Positions 1 to 5,738 are shown, counted from the first letter of the stretch. The stretch: 10,253 nt of DNA from Bacteroidales bacterium (GCA_900766775.1 CAAFXN010000061.1:1-10253); one strand, 5' to 3'. Notes: generated by a model not told the origin, from the letters alone. Program-made: numbers and translations.

Positions 1-135
1 CTCCAGGCCGCACCATAGTGATGCAATGCCCACCGGGGACGCGGGTTGTACATACCGACCTATCGGTGTGTCCCCGCCTGCGGTTTTCAAGGAGGTGCGG
101 TCGAAAGTGTTACTCCGACTCGTAGGGGGCCGCAC
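1..135. other. GC-rich segment with nested RNA-like hairpins
   Basis: No convincing gene is seen here. The DNA can fold as follows: CGGGGAC (34-40) pairs with GTCCCCG (70-76), enclosing a smaller stem ACCGA (54-58)/TCGGT (63-67). CCGCACC (8-14) can pair with GGTGCGG (94-100). The same middle strand (95-100) can instead pair with CCGCAC (130-135), so the two outer stems exclude each other. A leftward promoter at 212-243 would transcribe this segment as a leader or small RNA read on the minus strand. I do not recognise it as tmRNA, RNase P RNA, SRP RNA or a named riboswitch, and the left edge may cut it. The folding is seen in the sequence; an RNA role is inferred. Confidence 0.3.
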
Positions 136-158
136 ACTAATAGACGAAGGTAATAAGT

Positions 159-194
159 CTTGGTTCTTGGTTCCCGGCTCCTGGTTCTTAGTTC
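159..194. repeat. Tandem 7-bp repeat, CTTGGTT type (five units)
   Basis: Five consecutive 7-bp units plus one extra base. Units 1 and 2 are CTTGGTT; the others are CCCGGCT, CCTGGTT and CTTAGTT. The array lies just inside the start of the transcript expected from the leftward promoter at 212-243. Its unit resembles the heptamers found at 4628-4655, 6182-6204 and 7100-7148. Confidence 0.75.
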
Positions 195-211
195 ACACAC
201 AAAAGCGGCTG

Positions 212-243
212 CAAAGGTACGGAAAAAAAATGAGATACACAAA
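212..243 (-). promoter_or_regulatory. Leftward Bacteroidota promoter
   Basis: On the minus strand, TTTG (240-243) is followed after 20 bp by TACCTTTG (212-219). This matches the Bacteroidota primary-sigma consensus TTTG-N(19-21)-TAnnTTTG exactly. Transcription would begin around 205 and run off the left edge through the repeat and the hairpin-rich segment. The gene it serves is outside the window. Confidence 0.7.
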
Positions 244-278
244 TAAAAGGACAAAAAAACATAAAAATGCAATATGTA

Positions 279-310
279 TTTGCATATTTGAAAAAAAAGC
301 AGTACCTTTG
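279..310 (+). promoter_or_regulatory. Rightward promoter, probably for tRNA-Ser
   Basis: TTTG (279-282), a 20-bp spacer and TACCTTTG (303-310) form a full match to the Bacteroidota promoter consensus. Transcription would start near 317. The first gene downstream is tRNA-Ser, about 140 bp away, and no closer match to the -7 box lies between them. The promoter diverges from the leftward one at 212-243. The 311-458 stretch holds no gene, only the small palindrome at 402-421. Confidence 0.7.
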
Positions 311-401
311 TAGCCGATTTTGGGATGAGGATTCAGGACACAAGATAAAAGACTTATTAGTCTCAACTCAGAAAACTCACAGACGAAGGTAATCCTCTAC
401 C

Positions 402-421
402 CCCTCCCTTTGCAGGGAGGG
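402..421. repeat. GC-rich perfect palindrome upstream of tRNA-Ser
   Basis: CCCTCCCT (402-409) pairs perfectly with AGGGAGGG (414-421) around a TTGC loop. More G/C tracts continue on both sides. There is no following T-run, so it is not a standard intrinsic terminator. It may be a repeated extragenic palindrome or affect processing of the tRNA precursor. Only the palindrome itself is seen; copy number elsewhere in the genome is unknown. Confidence 0.5.
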
Positions 422-458
422 CAGGGGAGGGTCCTATCCTTCATCCTTTATCCAAATA

Positions 459-543
459 GGAAAGATGGCAGAGTGGTCGATTGCGGCGGTCTTGAAAACC
501 GTTGACCTTCACGGGTCCGGGGGTTCGAATCCCTCTCTTTCCG
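459..543 (+). tRNA. tRNA-Ser (anticodon UGA)
   Basis: This is a class II tRNA of 85 nt that decodes UCN-type serine codons. The acceptor stem pairs GGAAAGA (459-465) with TCTTTCC (536-542), with discriminator base G543. The anticodon stem is 486-490/498-502, closing a seven-base loop CTTGAAA with anticodon TGA at 493-495. The T arm contains GGTTCGAAT, and an extra-long variable arm lies between the anticodon and T arms, as expected for serine. The 3' CCA is not encoded (CAC follows G543) and would be added after transcription. A terminator follows at 563-586. Confidence 0.96.
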
Positions 544-562
544 CACAAAGGCGTGGGCGGCG

Positions 563-586
563 GCAGACCGAGAGGTCTGCTTTTTT
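563..586 (+). terminator. Intrinsic terminator after tRNA-Ser
   Basis: GCAGACC (563-569) pairs with GGTCTGC (574-580) around a GAGA loop, and six Ts follow (581-586). It sits 20 bp past the tRNA 3' end and should end the tRNA transcript. Confidence 0.9.
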
Positions 587-657
587 GTATCTTTGCGCGT
601 TGCGCTCGCCTTCTCGCAGCCTGCCTGCTGCTGAGCAGCGAGGGATGGCTGTCCCCG

Positions 658-700
658 AAACAGAACGCGGATGAGTACCTGACTCATCCGCGTTCTGTTT
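658..700 (-). terminator. Long perfect hairpin between convergent transcripts
   Basis: A 19-bp perfect inverted repeat (658-676/682-700) has a 5-nt loop. It directly abuts the stop codon of the leftward protease gene (701-703). The stem begins with AAA and ends with TTT, and the rightward reading continues into more Ts, so it could work in both directions. It would end the protease message and insulate it from the tRNA side. The intervening 587-657 holds no recognisable feature. Confidence 0.85.
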
Positions 701-3556
701 TTATAAGACTACTTTGACATAGGGTTGCCTCCGTTTCATCTTCAGCGCGCCTTTATCGTTTTGCTCAATGTACTTGACGACATAAAGCATACTGTTGCTC
801 ATGATGTTGGTGGGCAGGAGGTAAGCGCTTTGTCCCGCCTTGACGGTACATCTGTAAATTTGTCTGCCGGCATGGTCGTAGATACGCAGTTCGTTCCCGT
901 TCACGGGGGCGGGCACATAGACCGTATGCGTAGCGGCGTCGTAGGTCAGATACCTGTCCGCGTCGGTGTTCTCTGCCGACAGGGTGGTTACCTCCTGCGG
1001 CTCGGAGAGCGGCGTCCGGTGCGGCTCGCAGCCCAGCCCCTCGTCCGTGGCTTGCAGGGTGCAGTAGTAGGTGGTGGACGGGGTGAGGTTGGTGAAGTCG
1101 TAGAGCGTGTAGGCGGGGTCGTCCACTGCCATGAGTTCAAGATTATTGCATATGTAGTTGATATTCTGCGAACAAGTGGCGGTGAAGACATCCAGCGCAC
1201 AACCGGACGCGCCGCCGTCGGTATAGGTTAAGCGGAAGCGGGTGAAGTTGCCCGAAGCCGAGAAGGTATGGGTAATGGTCTTTTTCTTCGTCGTCTTGAG
1301 CACGGCTGTCCGGCAGTCGTTTAGGGGGAGCCATTCTGCGCCGTTCCATGCCTCAATACTGAGCACGCCCACGGTGTCAAGGTCTGTCGCAAAGGCATTG
1401 AGCCAGAACGATACTTCGCTAACAGGCGATGGGTATTCGGGTGTAGTGATGCAGTCGCCTGTCTTCTTGAGGTAGAGCGCACGCGTCCCCTCTGCCTTAG
1501 CGGAGGTGGTGGTGGTATAGGTGGTCGTCTCCCAACCCTCTTCGCGTACATCATCAGCACTCATGAAGTTCTCAAAACTCTGCATAAACGAAGAGGTGCC
1601 TTCATCTACGGTGTACATGTTCAGGTAATAGGCGGTGGCGTCGCTCTCCGGCTCCCACGCGAAGCGGAAGGAGTAGGGAGTGATATTGCTCGCGGGCTTG
1701 AGCACGGGTGTCTTTATGTAGGTGTGGCGAGGTGCAGTGGCGGTAAGTGCCACGGTGGTACCCACACCATAACCTGTAACATTCACGATGGCAGACACGG
1801 CATCGCAGTTCCGCTTGGCAGGTAGGAAACTAACCCACACGAGTTGCTCCAAATGCCCGTCTTTGTCGGGGGAGAGAACGATGGACTTCTTCCACACTTT
1901 GTCCTTGCGAGCCGGCGCTTCGTCTGCTGCCGCAAGGTAGAAGTTCCCCGTGGTCGATAGCGATACGGTATGGGCAGTATCGAGGTCGGAACCCGCGAGT
2001 ACGAAAGACTGAGGATTCCAGTCTTCGATGATGTTCTCGTCGCTCACGGTAGTGGTGAGTGTCAGCACGCGCGGTGTGGCAACAATAGCCGCATCGCCCA
2101 ACGAGGAGTAGATGAAACTGATGAGCCCGTTAGACTCGGCTATGTTGAACAGGTTCTGCTCGTTCAGGATAGTCCCGTCATGGAGTTTCGGAGTGAATGA
2201 GGTGATGTTCTGCGTGCCGGGATACGGGTCTGAGGACTTGCCGTCTTCTCCTTGCGAACGCTCTTGCCATGAGATACCGTTGGCTTCCTCGAGGTGCATC
2301 CGCAGCATCTGCTTGCCGTTGTTGGGCGTGTTGTTCGACCATGCGGCTTCGCTGTAGTCCACATGCCATACCAGCATGCCTGTGCCGGGTAGGGAGCCGC
2401 TCGGGCTTTCCCAGCCCTTACGCGCGCGGTACTCCAAGAGGAAATACTCCTTCGGGGAGGGGTTGTTGCCCACGAGGTTGTGGGTTGTGGTAGCGATGAG
2501 GTAAGCGCTGTTCGACTCCGTGAGCGGTTGCAGGAAGTACTCGCCCGGATCGGTCAGTTGCACAGGCTTCAACCAATCAAGGTAGAAACGCTCGTGGCTC
2601 GCGTAGGTGGGAGGAGTGCGACCTTGATTGTTGTAACTGCCGGAGCACATGATATCCCAGTTGCCAACCGTATAGTGGTCGTAACTCGTGTCGTAGAAGT
2701 CGGGCAAGCCGAGCACATGCCCAAACTCGTGGCAGAAGGTGCCGATAGGTGCGCGCGTCGTACCCGTGCCGCGGTATTCTGAGGTGCAGGCGTACGAAGC
2801 CAAACGGATACCCCCTACTTGGATGTTCAGGCTCGTCAGGTCGCTGCGGTGAGGCCATATCGTGTTCGCGCTGCCACCTTCCGCTTGGTTGTTGCCGGCG
2901 TAGAAGACAAACACATTGTCCAGCACCCCATCCCCGTCGGTGTCATAGTCCTTCATGTTAACCCCCGCAGCGGCGGCTTTCTGACACGCTTCTACGATAA
3001 GCGAATAAGGCTGACGGTCGTGGTAACCGCCCTCCTCTGCACCATAGTACGCCATGTTGTGGTCTGCCTCATACGGACCATAGACGTCAAAGATAGGGGA
3101 GAAAAGGCTATCCGAAGACGCAATGAAGTAGTCGCGAGCCGAACCGGTCGCTCCGTTGTACGAGTAGCCGCTTTGGTTCAGCAGGTCGCTGAAGTTCTCT
3201 TTCGTCTGTGCAAAGGCAAGGTCGGTAAAGCCCATCAGTATCACCAACGAGCGAGGGCTGCCCGTCAGCGGGAAAGTGGTGCTGAGGTGTGTCTGCTGAG
3301 CCTTGCGGAAACGCTCTCTAACAGCCTCTGCGGGCTGAACAACAGTGGAGTCTATCTGAAAAAAACCAGTCTCCATGAGCCGTAACGGCGTGCCGTCGGG
3401 CAGGGAGTAGTAACTGTAATGCTCGTCGCCGTGCAGATAAACCGTGAGGATAGAGCCGTCCGGTTGTGTCATCTCAATAGGGTAGGGAGAGGCAGGCACT
3501 GCTGATATATGCAGGCATACGAGAGCGAATGCACAAGTGAATAACAGTTTCTTCAT
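701..3556 (-). CDS. Secreted M6-family metalloprotease with T9SS-like C-terminal tail
   Basis: This is a predicted zinc endopeptidase of the M6 (immune inhibitor A-like) family, exported and probably surface-bound or released. I chose the ATG at 3556 (951 aa) because it opens directly on a signal peptide (MKKLLFTCAFALVCLHISA). An in-frame ATG at 3595 would only add a 13-residue polar extension. The sequence reads: a propeptide-like region, a DxDGDG calcium-type loop at about 205-213, the zinc motif HEFGHVLGLPD at 276-286, and a met-turn-like WDIM at 300-303. Then come an Ig-like stretch (~490-610), a fibronectin III-like region interrupted by a jelly-roll-like segment (~655-800), and a final ~85 residues with the RIYDHAGRQIY and terminal KVVL pattern of type A T9SS sorting domains. 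The protease call is firm; the substrate is unknown. It is a single-gene unit with its own promoter and terminator. Confidence 0.92.
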   Translation of the reverse strand: MKKLLFTCAFALVCLHISAVPASPYPIEMTQPDGSILTVYLHGDEHYSYYSLPDGTPLRLMETGFFQIDSTVVQPAEAVRERFRKAQQTHLSTTFPLTGSPRSLVILMGFTDLAFAQTKENFSDLLNQSGYSYNGATGSARDYFIASSDSLFSPIFDVYGPYEADHNMAYYGAEEGGYHDRQPYSLIVEACQKAAAAGVNMKDYDTDGDGVLDNVFVFYAGNNQAEGGSANTIWPHRSDLTSLNIQVGGIRLASYACTSEYRGTGTTRAPIGTFCHEFGHVLGLPDFYDTSYDHYTVGNWDIMCSGSYNNQGRTPPTYASHERFYLDWLKPVQLTDPGEYFLQPLTESNSAYLIATTTHNLVGNNPSPKEYFLLEYRARKGWESPSGSLPGTGMLVWHVDYSEAAWSNNTPNNGKQMLRMHLEEANGISWQERSQGEDGKSSDPYPGTQNITSFTPKLHDGTILNEQNLFNIAESNGLISFIYSSLGDAAIVATPRVLTLTTTVSDENIIEDWNPQSFVLAGSDLDTAHTVSLSTTGNFYLAAADEAPARKDKVWKKSIVLSPDKDGHLEQLVWVSFLPAKRNCDAVSAIVNVTGYGVGTTVALTATAPRHTYIKTPVLKPASNITPYSFRFAWEPESDATAYYLNMYTVDEGTSSFMQSFENFMSADDVREEGWETTTYTTTTSAKAEGTRALYLKKTGDCITTPEYPSPVSEVSFWLNAFATDLDTVGVLSIEAWNGAEWLPLNDCRTAVLKTTKKKTITHTFSASGNFTRFRLTYTDGGASGCALDVFTATCSQNINYICNNLELMAVDDPAYTLYDFTNLTPSTTYYCTLQATDEGLGCEPHRTPLSEPQEVTTLSAENTDADRYLTYDAATHTVYVPAPVNGNELRIYDHAGRQIYRCTVKAGQSAYLLPTNIMSNSMLYVVKYIEQNDKGALKMKRRQPYVKVVL

Positions 3557-3622
3557 ATTTCTATTTCGTTGTGTTTGGCGCGTGCGCATAAGCACACCAA
3601 CCCAATGTATTCAAAAACCGTG

Positions 3623-3654
3623 CAAAGATACACATTTTTTTTGAAACATGCAAA
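3623..3654 (-). promoter_or_regulatory. Promoter of the M6 protease gene
   Basis: On the minus strand, TTTG (3651-3654) is followed after exactly 20 bp by TATCTTTG (3623-3630), an exact consensus match. Transcription would start near 3616, leaving a leader of about 60 nt before the ATG at 3556. Nothing recognisable lies between it and the repeat that starts at 3738. Confidence 0.75.
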
Positions 3655-3737
3655 TGTAGAGTGATTTTTTAATACCTTTTGTCAAAAACTCCCTCCCTAC
3701 CGGGGCTTATTTCCTAACCATACGTCCCCGTGAGTAT

Positions 3738-3814
3738 AGTTAATGATTAGTTAGTGATTAGTTAGTGATTAGTTAGTGATTCATGGGTGATTCATAGGTG
3801 ATTTATGAACCATT
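3738..3814. repeat. Tandem 11-bp repeat (seven units)
   Basis: Seven 11-bp units. Units 2-4 are AGTTAGTGATT, unit 1 differs from them by one base, units 5 and 6 are CATGGGTGATT and CATAGGTGATT, and unit 7 (TATGAACCATT) is decayed. The array lies between divergent promoters for the protease and the lipoprotein. It contains TAG and TGA in every core unit, so rightward reading is blocked in all three frames. The last seven bases of the core unit, AGTGATT, resemble the heptamers elsewhere in the window. Confidence 0.85.
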
Positions 3815-3905
3815 CTCGATACTATCAGCAGACTCGTATAGACCCCGCCAAAGCCCTAAAAAAAACTGCCAACAGACAAAAAAAAGCAGTGATAGCAACG
3901 AAAAA

Positions 3906-3937
3906 TTTGCATATTTCAAATAAAAACACTACTTTTG
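3906..3937 (+). promoter_or_regulatory. Promoter of the small lipoprotein gene
   Basis: TTTG (3906-3909), a 20-bp spacer and TACTTTTG (3930-3937) match the Bacteroidota consensus. Transcription would start around 3943. That excludes the in-frame ATGs at 3805 and 3940 as real starts and supports the ATG at 3985. Confidence 0.7.
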
Positions 3938-3984
3938 CAATGCAAAACACAAACGAATCACGAACAATACCGCCCTTTTTCCAT

Positions 3985-4590
3985 ATGACTCATCGCTCTC
4001 TCGCTATCCTCATCCCCATCGCATGCACTTGCGCTGCCTGCCACCACCAATCCACACCCGCCAAGCCCACTACGGTCGCTTCCGAGTTCACTGCCTGCTA
4101 TGCTGAAGACTATGGGCTGGCATACGACTCCCTCCCGCTGCATGTCCTCGCCCTCGACCTGTACTCCGACGGGCTCGACCTCAACGACAAAGGGAAGATA
4201 GAAGGTACCGGAACCAACCTCTACATCAGCGATATCTTCACCGACCCCGACCATAGTCCGTGGGTGCCAAAAGACGGGAAACTGACGCTCCGAACAGGCA
4301 TAGACAGCCTCGTTTTCCGCTCCGACTCCATCCCCTCCCCATACACTTTCCTGCCGGGAATGGATTTCGAGGGCAACCCCACGGGTATCTACCTGCTCTC
4401 CATCTCCGAAAATGCCATAGCGGGCATTCAGGTACTCGACTCGGGCACGTTCGTCTTGCGTCCGACCGACGAGCAAGGCATTGATTTTCAAGGCACTTTC
4501 TACTACTCTACACGCGCTTCCTCCTATGCCAAACCCGTAGTGCATACCTACTCCGCGAAGTTTAGCGCCGAAGTAAGAATCAAGAATTAA
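3985..4590 (+). CDS. Small predicted lipoprotein of unknown function
   Basis: I do not recognise the family. The 201-aa product from the ATG at 3985 opens with a short signal sequence (MTHRSLAILIPIACTCAAC). It has three candidate lipidated cysteines at 14, 16 and 19; Cys19, preceded by CAA, looks most likely. The mature part is polar, rich in Asp, Ser and Thr, with alternating beta-like segments and no membrane helix, which suggests a small envelope beta-fold domain. Acidic residues do not follow the cysteine, so surface export is not indicated. Upstream in-frame ATGs (3805, 3940) lie inside a repeat and at the promoter's expected start, and the residues they would add are Lys/Asn/Gln-rich non-coding-like sequence. 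The last codons and the TAA fall in a heptamer repeat (AAGAATC, AAGAATT). xerD follows 70 bp later without a strong terminator between. Confidence 0.7.
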   Translation: MTHRSLAILIPIACTCAACHHQSTPAKPTTVASEFTACYAEDYGLAYDSLPLHVLALDLYSDGLDLNDKGKIEGTGTNLYISDIFTDPDHSPWVPKDGKLTLRTGIDSLVFRSDSIPSPYTFLPGMDFEGNPTGIYLLSISENAIAGIQVLDSGTFVLRPTDEQGIDFQGTFYYSTRASSYAKPVVHTYSAKFSAEVRIKN

Positions 4591-4591
4591 G
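4575..4591. repeat. Short heptamer repeat at the end of the lipoprotein gene
   Basis: AAGAATC, AAGAATT and AAG in a row. The reverse complement is of the CTTAATT type and matches 15 of 17 bases at 4628-4644, so the two copies form an inverted pair across a 36-nt loop. The array encodes the last residues (RIKN) and the TAA of the lipoprotein. Confidence 0.6.
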
Positions 4592-4627
4592 CGCCCCCAT
4601 GCGCTGAAAACGCAGTTCCTATGCCCT

Positions 4628-4655
4628 CTTAATTCTTAATTCATAATTCTTAATT
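4628..4655. repeat. Tandem 7-bp repeat, CTTAATT type (four units)
   Basis: Four units: CTTAATT three times and CATAATT once (third position). It ends 5 bp before the xerD ATG and occupies the place where a ribosome binding site would lie. Each unit carries TAA, and because 7 is not a multiple of 3 the array stops rightward translation in every frame. Confidence 0.8.
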
Positions 4656-4660
4656 ATATT

Positions 4661-5551
4661 ATGAACTACGAACGCGAATACCACACCTACCTCCGTCTGG
4701 AGCGCGCTTACTCGGTAAACACCATTGCCTCCTACGAATTAGACTTGCAGAAGTTGTTCTCCTACTTCGAAGCACACCAAATAGACCCCGTCCACGCGCA
4801 ACTTGCTGACCTTCAAGCATTTCTATACGACACTTTCCGCAGCAACTCCAACCCCCGCACACAAGCAAGACTCATCGCCAGTGTGCGCTCCTACTACCGT
4901 TTCCTGCTCTACCACCACTACATAGACGCCGACCCTTCCGAGTTATTGGAGGGGCCGAAGCGCGAGGCACACCTACCCGTAGTCCTTAGCGTTGAGGAGA
5001 TTGACCGTTTGATTGCCGCCATCGACCTCGCTTCCAACGAAGGGCACCGCAACCGCGCTATCGTAGAAATGCTCTACGGAAGCGGGCTACGAGTGTCCGA
5101 ACTGGTGAATCTCAAACTATCGAACATCTACCGCAAGGAAGGATACATGCTCATCGAAGGCAAGGGAAGCAAGCAGCGCCTCGTACCCATCTCCCCCGTA
5201 GCAGACGAATGGTTCGGCTATTGGCTCACAGACCGAGCACAATGGGATATCAAAACAGAGTTTGCCGACATCGCTTTCCTCAATCGTTACGGCAGGCAAC
5301 TCACACGCGCCATGGTCTTCACTATCATCAAGCGCCTCTGCACAGCCGCAGGTATCACAAAAAATATCTCGCCGCACACACTCCGCCACTCCTTTGCCAC
5401 CCATCTGCTGCAAAATGGCGCCGACTTGCGCATTATCCAGCAACTGCTCGGACACGAAGACCTTGCTACCACCGAAATCTACACCCACCTCGATATTCAA
5501 GACCTGCGAGACGCCATTATCCAATACCATCCCGCGAACAAAACAGTGTAA
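4661..5551 (+). CDS. xerD: Tyrosine recombinase XerD
   Basis: Site-specific recombinase that, with a partner or alone, resolves chromosome dimers at dif near the terminus during division. The 296-aa length is typical of Xer proteins. The N-terminal SAM-like DNA-binding domain spans ~1-95 and the catalytic domain ~105-290. The full active site is visible: Arg144 (GSGLRVSEL), Lys168 (GKGSK), His239 and Arg242 (HTLRHSF), His265 (LLGHEDL) and nucleophile Tyr274 (EIYTHL). The start at 4661 gives a normal N terminus. No mobile-element hallmarks surround it, and its position beside the dcw cluster fits a housekeeping Xer rather than a phage integrase. XerC versus XerD is assigned from overall resemblance, so the paralogue label is less certain than the family. 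Confidence 0.92.
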   Translation: MNYEREYHTYLRLERAYSVNTIASYELDLQKLFSYFEAHQIDPVHAQLADLQAFLYDTFRSNSNPRTQARLIASVRSYYRFLLYHHYIDADPSELLEGPKREAHLPVVLSVEEIDRLIAAIDLASNEGHRNRAIVEMLYGSGLRVSELVNLKLSNIYRKEGYMLIEGKGSKQRLVPISPVADEWFGYWLTDRAQWDIKTEFADIAFLNRYGRQLTRAMVFTIIKRLCTAAGITKNISPHTLRHSFATHLLQNGADLRIIQQLLGHEDLATTEIYTHLDIQDLRDAIIQYHPANKTV

Positions 5552-5565
5552 TACCAAGCACTTTC

Positions 5566-5580
5566 CCCCACTTTTCCCCA
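5566..5580 (-). promoter_or_regulatory. Inverted MraZ-type box pair after xerD
   Basis: Read on the minus strand this is TGGGG, five bases (AAAAG), TGGGG. It is the same 15-mer as at 5679-5693 in opposite orientation. E. coli MraZ is known to bind TGGGN direct repeats spaced by 5 nt; binding here is inferred. It lies 15 bp past the xerD stop. Confidence 0.5.
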
Positions 5581-5599
5581 TTTTGTCAATAAGTTTACT

Positions 5600-5639
5600 A
5601 ATCGCTTATATATCTGCAAGTTACAATATATAAGCGATT
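5600..5639. repeat. Perfect 14-bp inverted repeat in the xerD-mraZ gap
   Basis: AATCGCTTATATAT (5600-5613) is matched by its exact reverse complement at 5626-5639, with a 12-nt centre. There is no T-run straight after it. A smaller dyad follows, ACATTGTT (5646-5653)/AACAATGT (5657-5664), with a T-run from 5671. The pair may end xerD transcription weakly or serve as an operator. Confidence 0.6.
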
Positions 5640-5661
5640 GTTAATACATTGTTAAAAACAA

Positions 5662-5670
5662 TGTGGATAA
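5662..5670 (-). promoter_or_regulatory. Perfect DnaA box upstream of mraZ
   Basis: On the minus strand this reads TTATCCACA, the strongest DnaA-binding nonamer. It lies 8 bp upstream of the MraZ-type boxes, next to a T tract. Occupancy by DnaA is an inference from the sequence alone. Confidence 0.45.
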
Positions 5671-5678
5671 TTTTTTTG

Positions 5679-5720
5679 TGGGGAAAAGTGGGGAAATTTC
5701 AGTTTTTTTTTGTAACTTTG
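5679..5720 (+). promoter_or_regulatory. mraZ/dcw promoter with overlapping MraZ boxes
   Basis: The -7 box TAACTTTG (5713-5720) fits TAnnTTTG and ends 18 bp before the mraZ ATG. The expected -33 position, about 20 bp upstream (5689-5692), reads TGGG rather than TTTG and is part of the direct repeat TGGGG (5679-5683), AAAAG, TGGGG (5689-5693). This matches the known MraZ operator layout, so MraZ binding here would cover the -33 region and repress its own operon. The overlap is seen; repression is inferred from the E. coli model. Confidence 0.65.
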
Positions 5721-5738
5721 CAGCGGAATTTGATAGTT

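Noticed and set aside
26..313. 95-codon open frame over the left repeat and promoter region
   Set aside because: It crosses a tandem repeat and two promoters, and the product (SWFLVPGSWFLVH, poly-Lys) is non-coding-like.
588..595. TATCTTTG as a second rightward promoter after the tRNA terminator
   Set aside because: No TTTG lies 19-21 bp upstream and no rightward gene follows before the convergent hairpin.
725..1231. 168-codon open frame on the plus strand inside the protease gene
   Set aside because: It lies opposite a strongly supported coding frame and the translation shows no domain; it is a shadow of the minus-strand gene.
3672..3681. TACCTTTTG-like -7 box in the gap upstream of the lipoprotein
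   Set aside because: It has one extra T relative to TAnnTTTG and lacks a TTTG at the right distance; the match at 3906-3937 is exact.
3805..4590. Long form of the lipoprotein starting at 3805
   Set aside because: Its start codon lies in the last unit of a tandem repeat and upstream of the promoter, and it would bury the signal peptide.
4661..5551. xerD as an integrase marking a mobile element beside the tRNA gene
   Set aside because: The tRNA is 4 kb away with no attachment-site duplication of its 3' end seen in the window, and the neighbours are housekeeping dcw genes.
5600..5639. Possible dif site next to xerD
   Set aside because: The arms are 14 bp with a 12-bp centre, not two 11-bp arms around about 6 bp, and the arm sequence does not resemble known Xer-binding arms.
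5562..5720. Chromosomal origin suggested by a DnaA box, T tracts and dyads
   Set aside because: Only one good DnaA box is present and no origin-linked gene is nearby, so a regulatory role is simpler.
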